This document shows, one piece after another, positions 1 to 8,731 of a DNA stretch of 64,000 bases (position 1 is the first letter of the stretch; every line of letters starts with the position of its first letter). The position numbers and the translations under genes are program-made. The notes under the pieces were generated by a model. The model was given only the letters and a program-made list of their open reading frames with translations. It was not told the DNA's origin and did not search any database. This DNA comes from Massilia terrae (GTDB lineage: Bacteria > Pseudomonadota > Gammaproteobacteria > Burkholderiales > Burkholderiaceae_D). The stretch is from NCBI RefSeq assembly GCF_024753145.1, contig NZ_JANUGU010000002.1, forward strand, positions 372,001 through 436,000. The letters run 5' to 3'.

Positions 1-39
1 CTCGAAGGCCTGCAGTACGGTGCGCCACAGCTTGGCCAT
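1..39 (-). CDS. 5' end of an unidentified gene running off the left edge
   Basis: Read on the minus strand, an ATG at position 39 opens an uninterrupted frame to the window edge, giving 13 residues that begin MAKLWRTVLQAFE. Nearly every third codon position is G or C, as in the surrounding genes. An in-frame GTG at 48 would add three residues. There is no strong ribosome-binding site. The fragment is too short to assign a family. If real, the gene is divergent from prkA and shares the upstream region at 40-484. Confidence 0.35.
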   Translation of the reverse strand, partial: MAKLWRTVLQAFE

Positions 40-484
40 ATCGGGCACTATCGACTTACCATTTGTGAAAGAAGATTGTGAAATGCATTACTCGAAAACG
101 CTTTCAAGCGGCCTCAAAAGGGCTTCAAAAAAGCGCCGCCGGGATCATTTTGCGCATGCTCCAAATTGGTGCTTTTGTTATATAAATCAATTTGTTACAA
201 CTGCTACTCAAAGCCACACGATACTGCTTTGACTTCCGGAATTATTAGGCATATAGTGAATTTCATAAACATCAGAAGATGCTTCCACAATACGCGGGGG
301 GACCGGACCACCGTCCGGGACAACAACAAGAAAATCGCTCGCCGCCGTCACCGTCAGCTTGCTGATGCTTGTGCGGCAGCGACCCAAAAGAAGAAGGAGT
401 ACGCCAATAGACCGGGGCCTTGGCAGTTGCCACAACGAACTGCCATGACAGTGATCGTTGTTAAGCACATTAAAGGACATTCAC
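40..484. other. Intergenic region upstream of prkA
   Basis: This region of about 445 bp is clearly AT-richer than the flanking genes, especially at 150-280, which fits a promoter region. The short frames across it lack coding character and resemble no family I recognise. The one structured element I can support is the inverted repeat at 421-445, listed separately. I could not identify a convincing sigma-54 or sigma-70 promoter. Confidence 0.5.
421..445. promoter_or_regulatory. Inverted repeat in the prkA leader
   Basis: A perfect 8-bp inverted repeat, TGGCAGTT (421-428) and AACTGCCA (438-445), is separated by 9 nt and ends 39 nt before the prkA ATG. It could be a protein-binding operator or, if transcribed, an RNA hairpin in the leader. 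No T-run follows it, so it is not a simple terminator. The function is inferred from position and symmetry only. Confidence 0.45.
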
Positions 485-2407
485 ATGACCATTTTTGACA
501 ACTACGCCGCCCGCTATGAGCGTACCAAGGAAGAGGATTATTCACTGTCGGAGTACCTCCAGCTCTGCAAGAAGAATCCCCTGACTTACGCCAGTGCCCC
601 GGAACGCATGCTTGCGGCGATCGGCGAGCCGACCCTGGTCGACACCCGCCTCGATCCGCGCCTGTCGCGCATCTTCGCCAATAAGGTCATCAAGGTTTAT
701 CCCGCGTTCAAAGAGTTCTACGGGATGGAGGAAGTGATCGAACAGGTGGTCTCCTACTTCCGCCACGCGGCGCAGGGGCTGGAGGAGCGCAAGCAGATCC
801 TGTACCTGCTGGGCCCGGTCGGCGGCGGCAAATCGTCGATCGCCGAAAAGCTCAAGCAGCTGATGGAGCTGGTGCCTTTCTATTGCCTCAAAGGCTCGCC
901 GGTCAACGAATCGCCACTCGGCCTGTTCAACGAAGCGGAAGACGGCACCATCCTCGAGGAAGACTACGGCATCCCGCGGCGCTACCTGCGCACCATCCCG
1001 AGCCCGTGGGCAGTCAAGCGCCTGCACGAGTTCAATGGCGACATCAACCAGTTCCGCGTGGTCAAACGCTACCCGTCGATCCTGAAGCAGATCGCGATCT
1101 CGAAAACGGAACCGGGCGACGAGAACAACCAGGACATTTCCTCGCTGGTCGGCAAGGTCGACATCCGCAAGCTGGAGGAATACCCGCAGGACGATCCGGA
1201 CGCCTACAGCTACTCGGGCGGCCTGTGCCTGGCCAACCAGGGCCTGATGGAATTCGTCGAGATGTTCAAGGCCCCGATCAAGGTGCTGCACCCGCTGCTG
1301 ACCGCGACCCAGGAAGGCAACTACAAGGGCACCGAAGGCTTCGGCGCGATCCCGTTCGAGGGCATCATCCTGGCGCACTCCAATGAGTCCGAGTGGAAGA
1401 GCTTCCGCAACAACCGCAACAACGAGGCATTCCTCGACCGTATCTATATCGTCAAGGTGCCTTACTGCCTGCGCGTGTCGGACGAGATCAAGATCTACGA
1501 TAAGCTGCTGCGCAACTCCTCGCTGGAGCGGGCGCCCTGCGCCCCGGGCACGCTGCGCATGATGTCGCAGTTCGCGATCCTGTCGCGCCTGAAGGATCCG
1601 GAGAACTCCAGCATCTTCTCGAAAATGCTGGTGTACGACGGCGACAACCTGAAGGACACCGATCCGAAGGCCAAGTCGATGCACGAATACGTCGACTACG
1701 CCGGCGTGGACGAAGGCATGAACGGCCTGTCGACCCGGTTTGCCTTCAAGATCCTGTCCAAGGTCTTCAACTTCGACAGCACCGAGGTGGCCGCCAATCC
1801 GGTGCACCTGCTGTACGTGCTCGAACAGCAGATCGAGCGCGAACAGTTCCCGCCCGAGATCGAGCAGCGCTACCTGTCCTATATCAAGGAACACCTGGCG
1901 CAGCGCTACGTAGACTTCATCGGCAAGGAGATCCAGACGGCCTACCTCGAGAGCTATTCCGAGTACGGCCAGAACATCTTCGACCGCTACGTCACGTTCG
2001 CCGACTTCTGGATCCAGGACCAGGAATTCCGCGATCCGGACACCGGCGAGTCGTTCGACCGCGAACAGCTCAATGCGGAGCTGGAAAAGATCGAGAAGCC
2101 GGCCGGCATCTCGAACCCGAAAGATTTCCGCAACGAGATCGTCAACTTCTGCCTGCGCGCGCGGGCGACGAACAACGGCAAGAACCCGGCGTGGACGAGT
2201 TACGAAAAGTTCCGCACCGTCATCGAGAAGAAAATGTTCTCGAATACAGAGGAGTTGCTGCCGGTGATCTCGTTCAACGCCAAGGCCAGTGCCGAGGACG
2301 CCAACAAGCATGCCGACTTCGTGGCACGCATGGTCGAGAAAGGCTACACCGCCAAGCAGGTCAGGCTCCTGTGCGAGTGGTACCTGCGTGTGAGGAAATC
2401 CTCTTAA
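485..2407 (+). CDS. prkA: PrkA family serine protein kinase (YeaG-like)
   Basis: The protein has 640 residues, the usual size for the YeaG/PrkA family. An N-terminal AAA-type domain carries a P-loop GPVGGGKS at residues 110-117, and the C-terminal half is the PrkA kinase-like region. The family is known for phosphorylating proteins during nutrient limitation and stationary phase; the substrates here are unknown. I chose ATG 485 because the protein then begins MTIFDNYAARYERTK, the family N-terminus, rather than nine codons upstream. It is followed by yeaH and ycgB on the same strand, the conserved yeaG-yeaH-ycgB stress module. The 230-bp gap to yeaH is very GC-rich, and I see no clear terminator in it. 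Confidence 0.95.
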   Translation: MTIFDNYAARYERTKEEDYSLSEYLQLCKKNPLTYASAPERMLAAIGEPTLVDTRLDPRLSRIFANKVIKVYPAFKEFYGMEEVIEQVVSYFRHAAQGLEERKQILYLLGPVGGGKSSIAEKLKQLMELVPFYCLKGSPVNESPLGLFNEAEDGTILEEDYGIPRRYLRTIPSPWAVKRLHEFNGDINQFRVVKRYPSILKQIAISKTEPGDENNQDISSLVGKVDIRKLEEYPQDDPDAYSYSGGLCLANQGLMEFVEMFKAPIKVLHPLLTATQEGNYKGTEGFGAIPFEGIILAHSNESEWKSFRNNRNNEAFLDRIYIVKVPYCLRVSDEIKIYDKLLRNSSLERAPCAPGTLRMMSQFAILSRLKDPENSSIFSKMLVYDGDNLKDTDPKAKSMHEYVDYAGVDEGMNGLSTRFAFKILSKVFNFDSTEVAANPVHLLYVLEQQIEREQFPPEIEQRYLSYIKEHLAQRYVDFIGKEIQTAYLESYSEYGQNIFDRYVTFADFWIQDQEFRDPDTGESFDREQLNAELEKIEKPAGISNPKDFRNEIVNFCLRARATNNGKNPAWTSYEKFRTVIEKKMFSNTEELLPVISFNAKASAEDANKHADFVARMVEKGYTAKQVRLLCEWYLRVRKSS

Positions 2408-2637
2408 GCCCTGCGGCGCCGGCCGGGGCGGCGCGGCGGATCCCGGCGGTCCGCCTGCACTGCCCCGGCTGAGTGGGGCCGCTCCCACGCGGGCGCCGGG
2501 AACCGGCCGATGTGCGGCCGCCGTTGCGGCGCGCACACTGAGCCGTCCCTCCACCCGTGCGCCAGCACGCGAACACGCAGAGTATTAAGATAGGGGGACC
2601 GGACCTTCCGGCCCGCCGCGAGAATCAGGAGGCAGTT

Positions 2638-3909
2638 TTGACTTACCTCATCGACCGACGCTTGCAGGGCAAGAACAAGTCAGCGGTCAACCGCGAGCGC
2701 TTCCTGCGCCGCTACAAAGCGCAGATCAAGGACGCCGTTGGGCGCGCGATCAAGGGCCGCTCGATCACCGATATCGAGAACGGCGAAAAAGTCTCGATCC
2801 CCGTCAAGGACGTCAACGAGCCGCACTTCGGCCATGCCCACGGCGGCGTGTGGGAAGTCGTCAACCCCGGCAATACCGAATACCAGAAGGGCGACCAGAT
2901 CAACCGGCCGAAATCGGGCGGCGGCGGGTCCGGGCGCGGCCGCGCCGGCAACAGCGAGCAGACCACCGAGGACGACTTCATCTTCGAGCTGACGCGCGAA
3001 GAATTCATGAATTACTTCTTCGAGGACCTCGAACTGCCGAACATGGTCAAGACGCAACTGGCCCAGACAGTCGAGTTCAAGAACCAGCGCGCCGGCTACA
3101 ACGTGTCCGGCACGCCGTCCAATATCCATGTGCTGCGTTCGCTGCGGGGCGCGCTCGGCCGTCGCATCGCGCTCGGCGCGCCCTCGCGCCGCGCGCTCAC
3201 CGAGGCCGAAAACGAGCTCAAGCGCCTGCAGGAGCTGGGCGCGCAGGACGACGACGCCCGCGTGCTCGAACTCAAGCACAAGATCCACACGCTGCACACC
3301 AAGCTGCTGGCGATCCCCTTCATCGATCCCTTCGACCTGCGCTACACCAACCGGATCAAGGTGCCCAAGCCCACCACCCAGGCCGTGATGTTCTGCATCA
3401 TGGACGTGTCGGGCTCGATGGACGAGATGCGCAAGGACACCGCCAAGCGCTTTTTCATCCTGCTCTACCTGTTCCTCAAGCGCGTGTACGAAAAGATCGA
3501 AGTGGTGTTCATCCGCCACCACACGGCGGCCGCGGAAGTGGACGAGGACGAATTCTTCCATTCGCGCGAGTCGGGCGGCACGGTGGTGTCGTCGGCCCTG
3601 CACCTGCTGCAGAAAGTGCTGGCGGAGCGCTATTCCAGCGCCGACTGGAACGCCTACGTGGCCCAGGCCTCGGACGGCGACAACTGGGACAACGATTCGG
3701 TGCTGTGCAAGCAGATCCTGCTCAACGGGATCATGCCGCGCGTGCAGTATTACACCTACGTCGAGATTACCGACGGGCCGCCGCAGAATCTGTGGGAGCA
3801 ATACATGGAAGTCGCGGAGCACAACCTCAATTTCGCGATGCAAAAGATCGTGACGCCGGCCGACATTTATCCGGTATTCCGGGAACTGTTCAAGAAACAG
3901 CCCAAGTAA
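2638..3909 (+). CDS. yeaH: YeaH/YhbH family protein (DUF444, VWA-like)
   Basis: The protein has 423 residues, close to E. coli YeaH (427). It begins MTYLIDRRLQGKNKSAVNR, the conserved family start, so I chose TTG 2638. It has an AGGAGG ribosome-binding site at 2627-2632; an upstream GTG at 2557 gives a non-conserved extension. A Gly/Arg-rich linker lies near residues 88-110. The C-terminal half is a von Willebrand A-like domain with a MIDAS-type DVSGS at residues 256-260. The family is genetically linked to PrkA and often also to SpoVR-like proteins; its biochemical role is not settled. The TTG start with a strong ribosome-binding site suggests tuned translation relative to prkA. Confidence 0.93.
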   Translation: MTYLIDRRLQGKNKSAVNRERFLRRYKAQIKDAVGRAIKGRSITDIENGEKVSIPVKDVNEPHFGHAHGGVWEVVNPGNTEYQKGDQINRPKSGGGGSGRGRAGNSEQTTEDDFIFELTREEFMNYFFEDLELPNMVKTQLAQTVEFKNQRAGYNVSGTPSNIHVLRSLRGALGRRIALGAPSRRALTEAENELKRLQELGAQDDDARVLELKHKIHTLHTKLLAIPFIDPFDLRYTNRIKVPKPTTQAVMFCIMDVSGSMDEMRKDTAKRFFILLYLFLKRVYEKIEVVFIRHHTAAAEVDEDEFFHSRESGGTVVSSALHLLQKVLAERYSSADWNAYVAQASDGDNWDNDSVLCKQILLNGIMPRVQYYTYVEITDGPPQNLWEQYMEVAEHNLNFAMQKIVTPADIYPVFRELFKKQPK

Positions 3910-3924
3910 ACAGCGAGGCGCATC

Positions 3925-5451
3925 ATGCCCAGAGATCCCCGCAATCCGCGCGCCCTGCCCGAGCAGTCCGAATGGACGTTCGACCTGATCGAGCAGGCGC
4001 ACGAAGAAATTCGTCGCGTGGCCGAACGCTTCGGCCTGGACACCTACCCGACCCAGCTCGAAATCATCACCGCCGAACAGATGATGGATGCCTACACCTC
4101 GGTGGGCATGCCGGTGTCGTACAACCATTGGTCCTTCGGCAAGCACTTCCTCTCGACCGAGAAAAGCTACCGCCGCGGCCAGATGGGCCTGGCCTACGAG
4201 ATCGTCATCAACTCCAATCCCTGCATCGCCTACCTGATGGAGGAAAACAGCCTGACCATGCAGGCGCTGGTGATCGCGCACGCCGCCTACGGCCACAACT
4301 CCTTCTTCAAGGGGAACTACCTGTTCCGCACCTGGACCGACGCCGACGCCATCGTCGACTACATGGTCTTCGCCAAGAACTACATCGCCGAATGCGAGCG
4401 GCGCCACGGCATCGACGCCGTCGAGGAGCTGCTCGATTCCTGCCACGCGCTGCAGAACTACGGCGTGGACCGCTACAAGCGCCCGGCCAAGCTGTCGATG
4501 GCCAAGGAAACGGCGCGCCAGAAAGAGCGCCAGGAATACGCCCAGTCCCAGGTCAATGCCCTGTGGCGCACCATCCCGCGGCGCGACGAGGAAGAAGCGG
4601 GGCTGGCGACGCCGCAGCGCTTTCCGCCGGAGCCGGAGGAGAACCTGCTGTACTTCATCGAAAAGTACGCGCCGCTGCTGGAGCCCTGGCAGCGCGAGCT
4701 GGTGCGCATCACGCGCAAGATCTCGCAGTACTTCTATCCGCAGCGCCAGACCCAGGTGATGAACGAGGGCTGGGCCACCTTCTGGCACTACACCATCCTG
4801 CAGGAGCTGTACAAGGAAGGCGTGGTCGGCGACGGCTTCATGATGGAATTCCTGCAAAGCCATACCAACGTCGTGTACCAGCCGCCTGCCACCAGCCAGT
4901 TCTACAGCGGCATCAATCCCTACGCGCTGGGCTTCGCGATGATGAGCGACATCCGCAGGATCTGCGAAGACCCGACGGCCGAGGACCGCGCCTGGTTCCC
5001 CGACATGGCCGGCAGCGACTGGATCAAGACGCTCGACTTCGCGATGCGCAATTTCAAGGACGAGAGCTTCATCGCCCAGTACCTGTCGCCCAAGCTGATC
5101 CGCGACTTCCACTTCTTCTCGGTGCTGGACGACGACCGCCACGACAAGCTGACGGTGTCGGCGATCCATGACGAATCCGGCTACCGCTACGTGCGCCAGA
5201 AGCTGGCCGAGCAGTACAACCTGGGCAGCCGCGAGCCGAACATCCAGGTCTGGCAGGTGAACACGCGCGACGACCGCGCACTCACCCTGCGCCACACCCA
5301 GTTCCAGCGCCGCCCGCTGAACCAGCAGGCGCAGGAAGTGCTCAAGCACGTGGCGCGCCTGTGGGGGTTCGACGTCCGCCTCGAAACGGTGGACCCGACC
5401 GGGCACGTGGTCAACTTCCTGGAGTGCCGCCGCGAGAAGCGCGGGCGTTGA
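3925..5451 (+). CDS. ycgB: SpoVR family protein (YcgB-like)
   Basis: The protein has 508 residues, matching the SpoVR/YcgB family (about 510). It contains the conserved stretches SYNHWSFGKHF near residue 66 and NEGWATFWHYT near residue 280, rich in His, Trp and Glu as in this family. It starts 15 nt after yeaH with a GAGG-type ribosome-binding site, so it is almost certainly co-transcribed with it. In Bacillus, SpoVR affects spore cortex formation. In non-sporulating Proteobacteria the gene accompanies prkA and yeaH in stress regulons. The exact function is unknown. A GC-rich hairpin follows 30 nt downstream. Confidence 0.94.
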   Translation: MPRDPRNPRALPEQSEWTFDLIEQAHEEIRRVAERFGLDTYPTQLEIITAEQMMDAYTSVGMPVSYNHWSFGKHFLSTEKSYRRGQMGLAYEIVINSNPCIAYLMEENSLTMQALVIAHAAYGHNSFFKGNYLFRTWTDADAIVDYMVFAKNYIAECERRHGIDAVEELLDSCHALQNYGVDRYKRPAKLSMAKETARQKERQEYAQSQVNALWRTIPRRDEEEAGLATPQRFPPEPEENLLYFIEKYAPLLEPWQRELVRITRKISQYFYPQRQTQVMNEGWATFWHYTILQELYKEGVVGDGFMMEFLQSHTNVVYQPPATSQFYSGINPYALGFAMMSDIRRICEDPTAEDRAWFPDMAGSDWIKTLDFAMRNFKDESFIAQYLSPKLIRDFHFFSVLDDDRHDKLTVSAIHDESGYRYVRQKLAEQYNLGSREPNIQVWQVNTRDDRALTLRHTQFQRRPLNQQAQEVLKHVARLWGFDVRLETVDPTGHVVNFLECRREKRGR

Positions 5452-5480
5452 ACCATTCTATATATAGATCAAGGTTCACG

Positions 5481-5503
5481 CGGGCCGCCGGCGCGGCCCG
5501 TTT
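5481..5503 (+). terminator. Probable terminator after ycgB
   Basis: A 7-bp GC stem, CGGGCCG (5481-5487) with CGGCCCG (5494-5500), has a 6-nt loop and is followed by only three T residues. It sits 30 nt past the ycgB stop, ending the prkA-yeaH-ycgB unit. The short T tract makes it a weak intrinsic terminator. Confidence 0.5.
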
Positions 5504-6092
5504 GCTCGCAATGCGCTATACAGACTGCGCGCCGGCGGCGCCGGCGATCCGCTCCGCGGCCCCCGCGCCCGTGCCTGTGCCCGCCCGCGCCACCTCATCC
5601 CTGCCCGCAAGCAATCACAACTTTGACTCATATCAAGAAGGCGTCAACCCATCACCACAGGTCATGGGTTACCGGCACTCTCCATGGGGAAGTAAGGTTC
5701 AATAGAACGCCGCGACCGGCAGAATCTGGCTATAGTTAGCAGAAACGCCATGCATATTTAATACGATATTTGCTCGGAGGTAAAAAATACGTGAAAAATT
5801 CGGTGCGAGGCAGGTAGAAACTGATCTTCCACGCCTCTCGCGGGTACTCAGTGCATTTGTCATCATACATCTACATGTTTCATCAATTTCCAGCACGACA
5901 CGCCTCTGCGTGGATGAGCATGTTTCCCTGTTTTTACAGGCAGTTAAACCTTCTTTGAGCCCCTAAAAATGTCTGTGCAAAAAACAATTCGTAGGTATAA
6001 TTCCGCGATGTCCCGGATGCGGCCCTAGTTTTTTGTCGTGTTTTGTGGGTTATAGAAGCAACCAAAAGAGAGTTGGTATTGGAGAAAGCAGG
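5504..6092. other. Long intergenic region with candidate tonB promoter
   Basis: About 590 bp without a supported gene. The first 100 bp are GC-rich. From 5700 to 6090 the DNA becomes AT-rich, as expected for a promoter region. A TATAAT hexamer at 5996-6001, about 90 nt before the tonB start, is a candidate -10 box, but no good -35 box lies 16-18 bp upstream. I looked for a Fur-box palindrome, since TonB genes are often iron-regulated, and did not find a convincing one. The short frames here are not conserved families that I recognise. Confidence 0.45.
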
Positions 6093-6749
6093 ATGAATTT
6101 TTCGCACGAGAAGGAACCCGGGAAGAATTTCACTGGTATCGCCATTGTCATCGTCTTGCACGTCATTGTCGCCTGGGGGATCATCAACGGTCTCGGCAAG
6201 CGCATGATCACCAAGATGCAGGAGGCAGTGGAGACCAAGATCATCGAGGAAGTGAAACCTCCCCCACCGCCTGAAACGCCGCCCCCGCCGCCACCGCCCG
6301 AGATGAAGGCTCCTCCGCCGCCGTTCATCCCGCCGGTCGAAGTGCAGGTGCAGCAGCCGCCGCCGCAGCAGAACACCATCGCTGTCAGCAGCCAGGCCAA
6401 GCCGCAAACGACCGAACTGTCCAAGGCGCTGCCGACTCCGGCCGCCGCGCCCGCCAAGGCAACCGGTCCGAGCAAGACCCCGGCCGTGGTGAACTTCGAC
6501 ACCTGCGCCAAACCGGAATACCCGAAGTCGTCGCTGCGTAACGAAGAGACTGGTACCTCGACCATTACCTTCCTGATCGGTGCCGATGGTGGCGTCAAGG
6601 ATTCCAAGATCACGAAGTCGAGTGGCTTCCGTGACCTGGATAAGGCAGCGCAAGCAGCGCTGGGCAAGTGCCGCTTCAAGCCGGCAACTGAAAACGGCCA
6701 GCCGGTGGAAACCTGGCAGCCGGTGGCATACGACTGGCGCCTCGACTGA
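6093..6749 (+). CDS. tonB: Energy transducer TonB
   Basis: TonB spans the periplasm and passes proton-motive energy from ExbB/ExbD to outer-membrane receptors. The 218-residue protein has an inner-membrane anchor at about residues 13-33, a strongly Pro-rich spacer at about 55-100 (runs of P with E/T), and a C-terminal TonB domain from about 135 with the YPKSSLRNEETG and VTF-like pattern of the family. I chose ATG 6093 (GGAG at 6081-6084) because the protein then starts with a short cytoplasmic segment before the anchor; the frame is open upstream but lacks a signal. It heads a same-strand series with exbB, two exbD genes and a TPR gene. Confidence 0.93.
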   Translation: MNFSHEKEPGKNFTGIAIVIVLHVIVAWGIINGLGKRMITKMQEAVETKIIEEVKPPPPPETPPPPPPPEMKAPPPPFIPPVEVQVQQPPPQQNTIAVSSQAKPQTTELSKALPTPAAAPAKATGPSKTPAVVNFDTCAKPEYPKSSLRNEETGTSTITFLIGADGGVKDSKITKSSGFRDLDKAAQAALGKCRFKPATENGQPVETWQPVAYDWRLD

Positions 6750-6834
6750 TCAGTCAGGACTTCGCAAGCCACGTTTTATCAATTCGTTGTCAAATTTGTT
6801 CAGCGAACGCTCTATTTAAATTTTTGGAGGAAGC

Positions 6835-7746
6835 ATGTTTAAGAATACCCGTTTGTCCGCTCTGCTGGCGGCTGTCCTGTTCTCGGTGTCGGCGGCTTCG
6901 GCGCTGGTGTCCGCACCGGCCTACGCTGACGCTCCGGCATCGGCAGCGGCTTCGGCTCCGGCCGCAGCGGCAAGCGCACCGGCTGCCGACGCAGCTGCTC
7001 CGGCCGACGCCGCAGCTGCTGCTCCGGCCGCCAAGGCCGAGAAGGTCGAAGCCGAAAACCCCTACGGCTTCTCGGCCGTGTGGGAAGGCGGCATCGTGTC
7101 GCGCGGCACCCTGATCATCCTGTCGCTGATGTCGATGGGCTCCTGGTACATCATCATCACCAAGCTGATCGACCAGATGAAGATCTTCAAGCAGTCGAAA
7201 GAAGCGTCGGCCAAGTTCTGGAAAGCCCCGTCGATCGCCGCTGGCTCGGCTTCGCTGAAAGACGGCTCGCCGTTCCGCTTCATCGCTGAAACCGGCACCA
7301 AGGCCACCCAGCACCACGACGGCGCCCTGCTCGAGCAGATCGACCTGTCGAGCTGGGTCACCATGCAGATCCAGCGTTCGGTCGAGAAAGTCCAGTCGCG
7401 CCTGCAAGACGGCCTGTCGTTCCTGGCAACCGTCGGTTCGACCGCACCGTTCATCGGTCTGTTCGGTACCGTCTGGGGTATCTACAACGCACTGACCAAC
7501 ATCGGTATGACCGGTAACGCGTCGATCGACAAGGTCGCAGGTCCGGTGGGTGAAGCACTGATCATGACCGCCTTCGGTCTGTTCGTCGCAGTCCCGGCCG
7601 TTCTGGGCTACAACTGGCTGGTCCGTCGTAACAAGTCGGCCATGGAAGATGTCCGTTCGTTCTCGGCTGACGTGCACTCGGTGCTGGTCTCGGGTGTCAT
7701 GACCACCGCTAACGCCGCGGCAGCAGGTAGCAAGAAGGTTGGCTAA
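6835..7746 (+). CDS. exbB: ExbB/TolQ/MotA family proton-channel protein with Ala-rich N-terminal extension
   Basis: ExbB forms the pentameric part of the inner-membrane proton channel that drives TonB. This protein has 303 residues, longer than E. coli ExbB (244), because it starts with a signal-peptide-like segment (cleavage expected near AYA, residue 30) and an Ala/Pro-rich stretch to about residue 65. Three membrane segments follow near residues 87-108, 195-220 and 240-262; the TVGSTAPFIGLFGTVWGI segment is the family signature. GGAGG lies just before ATG 6835. The gene is 2 nt from exbD. Signal-sequence-bearing ExbB variants are known, so the extension is unusual but not unique. Confidence 0.93.
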   Translation: MFKNTRLSALLAAVLFSVSAASALVSAPAYADAPASAAASAPAAAASAPAADAAAPADAAAAAPAAKAEKVEAENPYGFSAVWEGGIVSRGTLIILSLMSMGSWYIIITKLIDQMKIFKQSKEASAKFWKAPSIAAGSASLKDGSPFRFIAETGTKATQHHDGALLEQIDLSSWVTMQIQRSVEKVQSRLQDGLSFLATVGSTAPFIGLFGTVWGIYNALTNIGMTGNASIDKVAGPVGEALIMTAFGLFVAVPAVLGYNWLVRRNKSAMEDVRSFSADVHSVLVSGVMTTANAAAAGSKKVG

Positions 7747-7748
7747 TC

Positions 7749-8177
7749 ATGTCGATGTCCGTCGGCTCCGATAGCGGAGATGAAGATCAGGTGATGTCGG
7801 AGATCAACACGACGCCCCTCGTGGACATCATGTTGGTTCTCCTGATCATCTTCCTGATCACAAGCCCGGTGGTGATGCACTTGGTGCCCATCAAGCTGCC
7901 TACCGAATCCAACGAGCCAGTGAAGAACAAGCCGGAAGACGTGAATATCGTGGTCAGCAAAGACGGCGATGTTTACTGGGGCCAGAAGAAGCTGGCCAAT
8001 TCCGACGAGTTGTTCGAGTTGCTCAAGAAGGAATCGGTCAAGCTGCCGCAACCTGCGGTCCACGTGCGCGGCGACATGTCGGCGCGTTACGAGGCCATCG
8101 GCCGTGTGATGTTCCAGGCACAACGTGCTGGCGTGCAGAAGGTCGGCTTCGTCATCGAACCACCTGACAAGGGCTAA
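7749..8177 (+). CDS. exbD: ExbD family biopolymer transporter subunit (copy 1)
   Basis: The protein has 142 residues: a short cytoplasmic N-terminus, one membrane segment at about residues 23-43 that contains the essential membrane Asp in TPLVDIMLVLLIIF, and a periplasmic domain. It belongs with ExbB in the TonB motor. It begins 2 nt after the exbB stop, so it is translationally coupled. A second, divergent exbD follows after a 54-nt gap containing a hairpin. Confidence 0.95.
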   Translation: MSMSVGSDSGDEDQVMSEINTTPLVDIMLVLLIIFLITSPVVMHLVPIKLPTESNEPVKNKPEDVNIVVSKDGDVYWGQKKLANSDELFELLKKESVKLPQPAVHVRGDMSARYEAIGRVMFQAQRAGVQKVGFVIEPPDKG

Positions 8178-8184
8178 GTCCCTC

Positions 8185-8206
8185 GCCGCAGCTTCCGGGC
8201 TGCGGC
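8185..8206 (+). other. Intercistronic hairpin between the two exbD genes
   Basis: GCCGCAGC (8185-8192) and GCTGCGGC (8199-8206) form a perfect 8-bp stem with a 6-nt loop, 7 nt after the first exbD stop. There is no T tract, so transcription probably continues. It may affect mRNA processing or the ratio of upstream to downstream products. Confidence 0.5.
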
Positions 8207-8231
8207 GGCCAGACAGCAGAAAGGAAACACT

Positions 8232-8660
8232 ATGAGTATGAATGTCGGTGGAGGCGGAGCATCAAACGCTGATCCGGAACCGATGATGGAAATGAACATG
8301 ACTCCCTTGATCGACGTGATGTTGGTCTTGATTATCATGATGATCATTACCATCCCGAAGCAGATGCACTCGGTCAACCTGAACATGCCGGTCGGCAACC
8401 CTCCGCCGCCGACCACGCCGCCTACGGTTGTCACGATTGACGTCGACTTCGACGGCACGATCTTGTGGGACAACGCGCCGGTTGATCGTGCTACACTGGA
8501 AAGCAAGCTCTCCAATGTAGCGGCTCAGGCTGATCAGCCGGAAGTGCATGTGCGCCCCAACAAGCTGGTCGAGTACAAATACGTCGCCGGCGTGATGGCA
8601 GCAGCCCAGCGCCTCGGCGTGACCAAAATTGGTATGGTCGGCAACGAGCAGTTCCAATAA
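8232..8660 (+). CDS. ExbD family biopolymer transporter subunit (copy 2)
   Basis: The protein has 142 residues with the same architecture as copy 1: a Gly-rich cytoplasmic start, one membrane segment with the key Asp in NMTPLIDVMLVLIIMM, and a periplasmic domain. The sequence differs clearly from copy 1, and a Pro/Thr-rich stretch (PPPPTTPPT) follows the membrane segment. Two ExbD paralogues with one ExbB is a known arrangement in bacteria with many TonB-dependent receptors, where the second ExbD can specialise for particular substrates. Which receptors use this copy cannot be told from sequence. Confidence 0.92.
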   Translation: MSMNVGGGGASNADPEPMMEMNMTPLIDVMLVLIIMMIITIPKQMHSVNLNMPVGNPPPPTTPPTVVTIDVDFDGTILWDNAPVDRATLESKLSNVAAQADQPEVHVRPNKLVEYKYVAGVMAAAQRLGVTKIGMVGNEQFQ

Positions 8661-8680
8661 GCAGTTTCGACTGTGATAAG

Positions 8681-8703
8681 CACGGCAGGGTTTCCCTGCC
8701 GTG
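8681..8703 (+). other. Strong hairpin between exbD2 and the TPR gene
   Basis: A perfect 10-bp stem, CACGGCAGGG (8681-8690) with CCCTGCCGTG (8694-8703), has a 3-nt loop. It lies 20 nt past the exbD2 stop and 28 nt before the TPR gene. The following sequence has only a broken T tract, so it may act as a partial terminator or an mRNA-stabilising structure. Confidence 0.55.
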
Positions 8704-8731
8704 TCCATTTTGAGGAAAGAATTTCACCAAC

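Noticed and set aside
2680..5406. A 908-codon minus-strand frame opposite yeaH and ycgB
   Set aside because: Same reason: it mirrors two conserved genes and has no recognisable domain.
5701..6092. Fur box for tonB
   Set aside because: No sequence close to the 19-bp Fur palindrome was found upstream of tonB.
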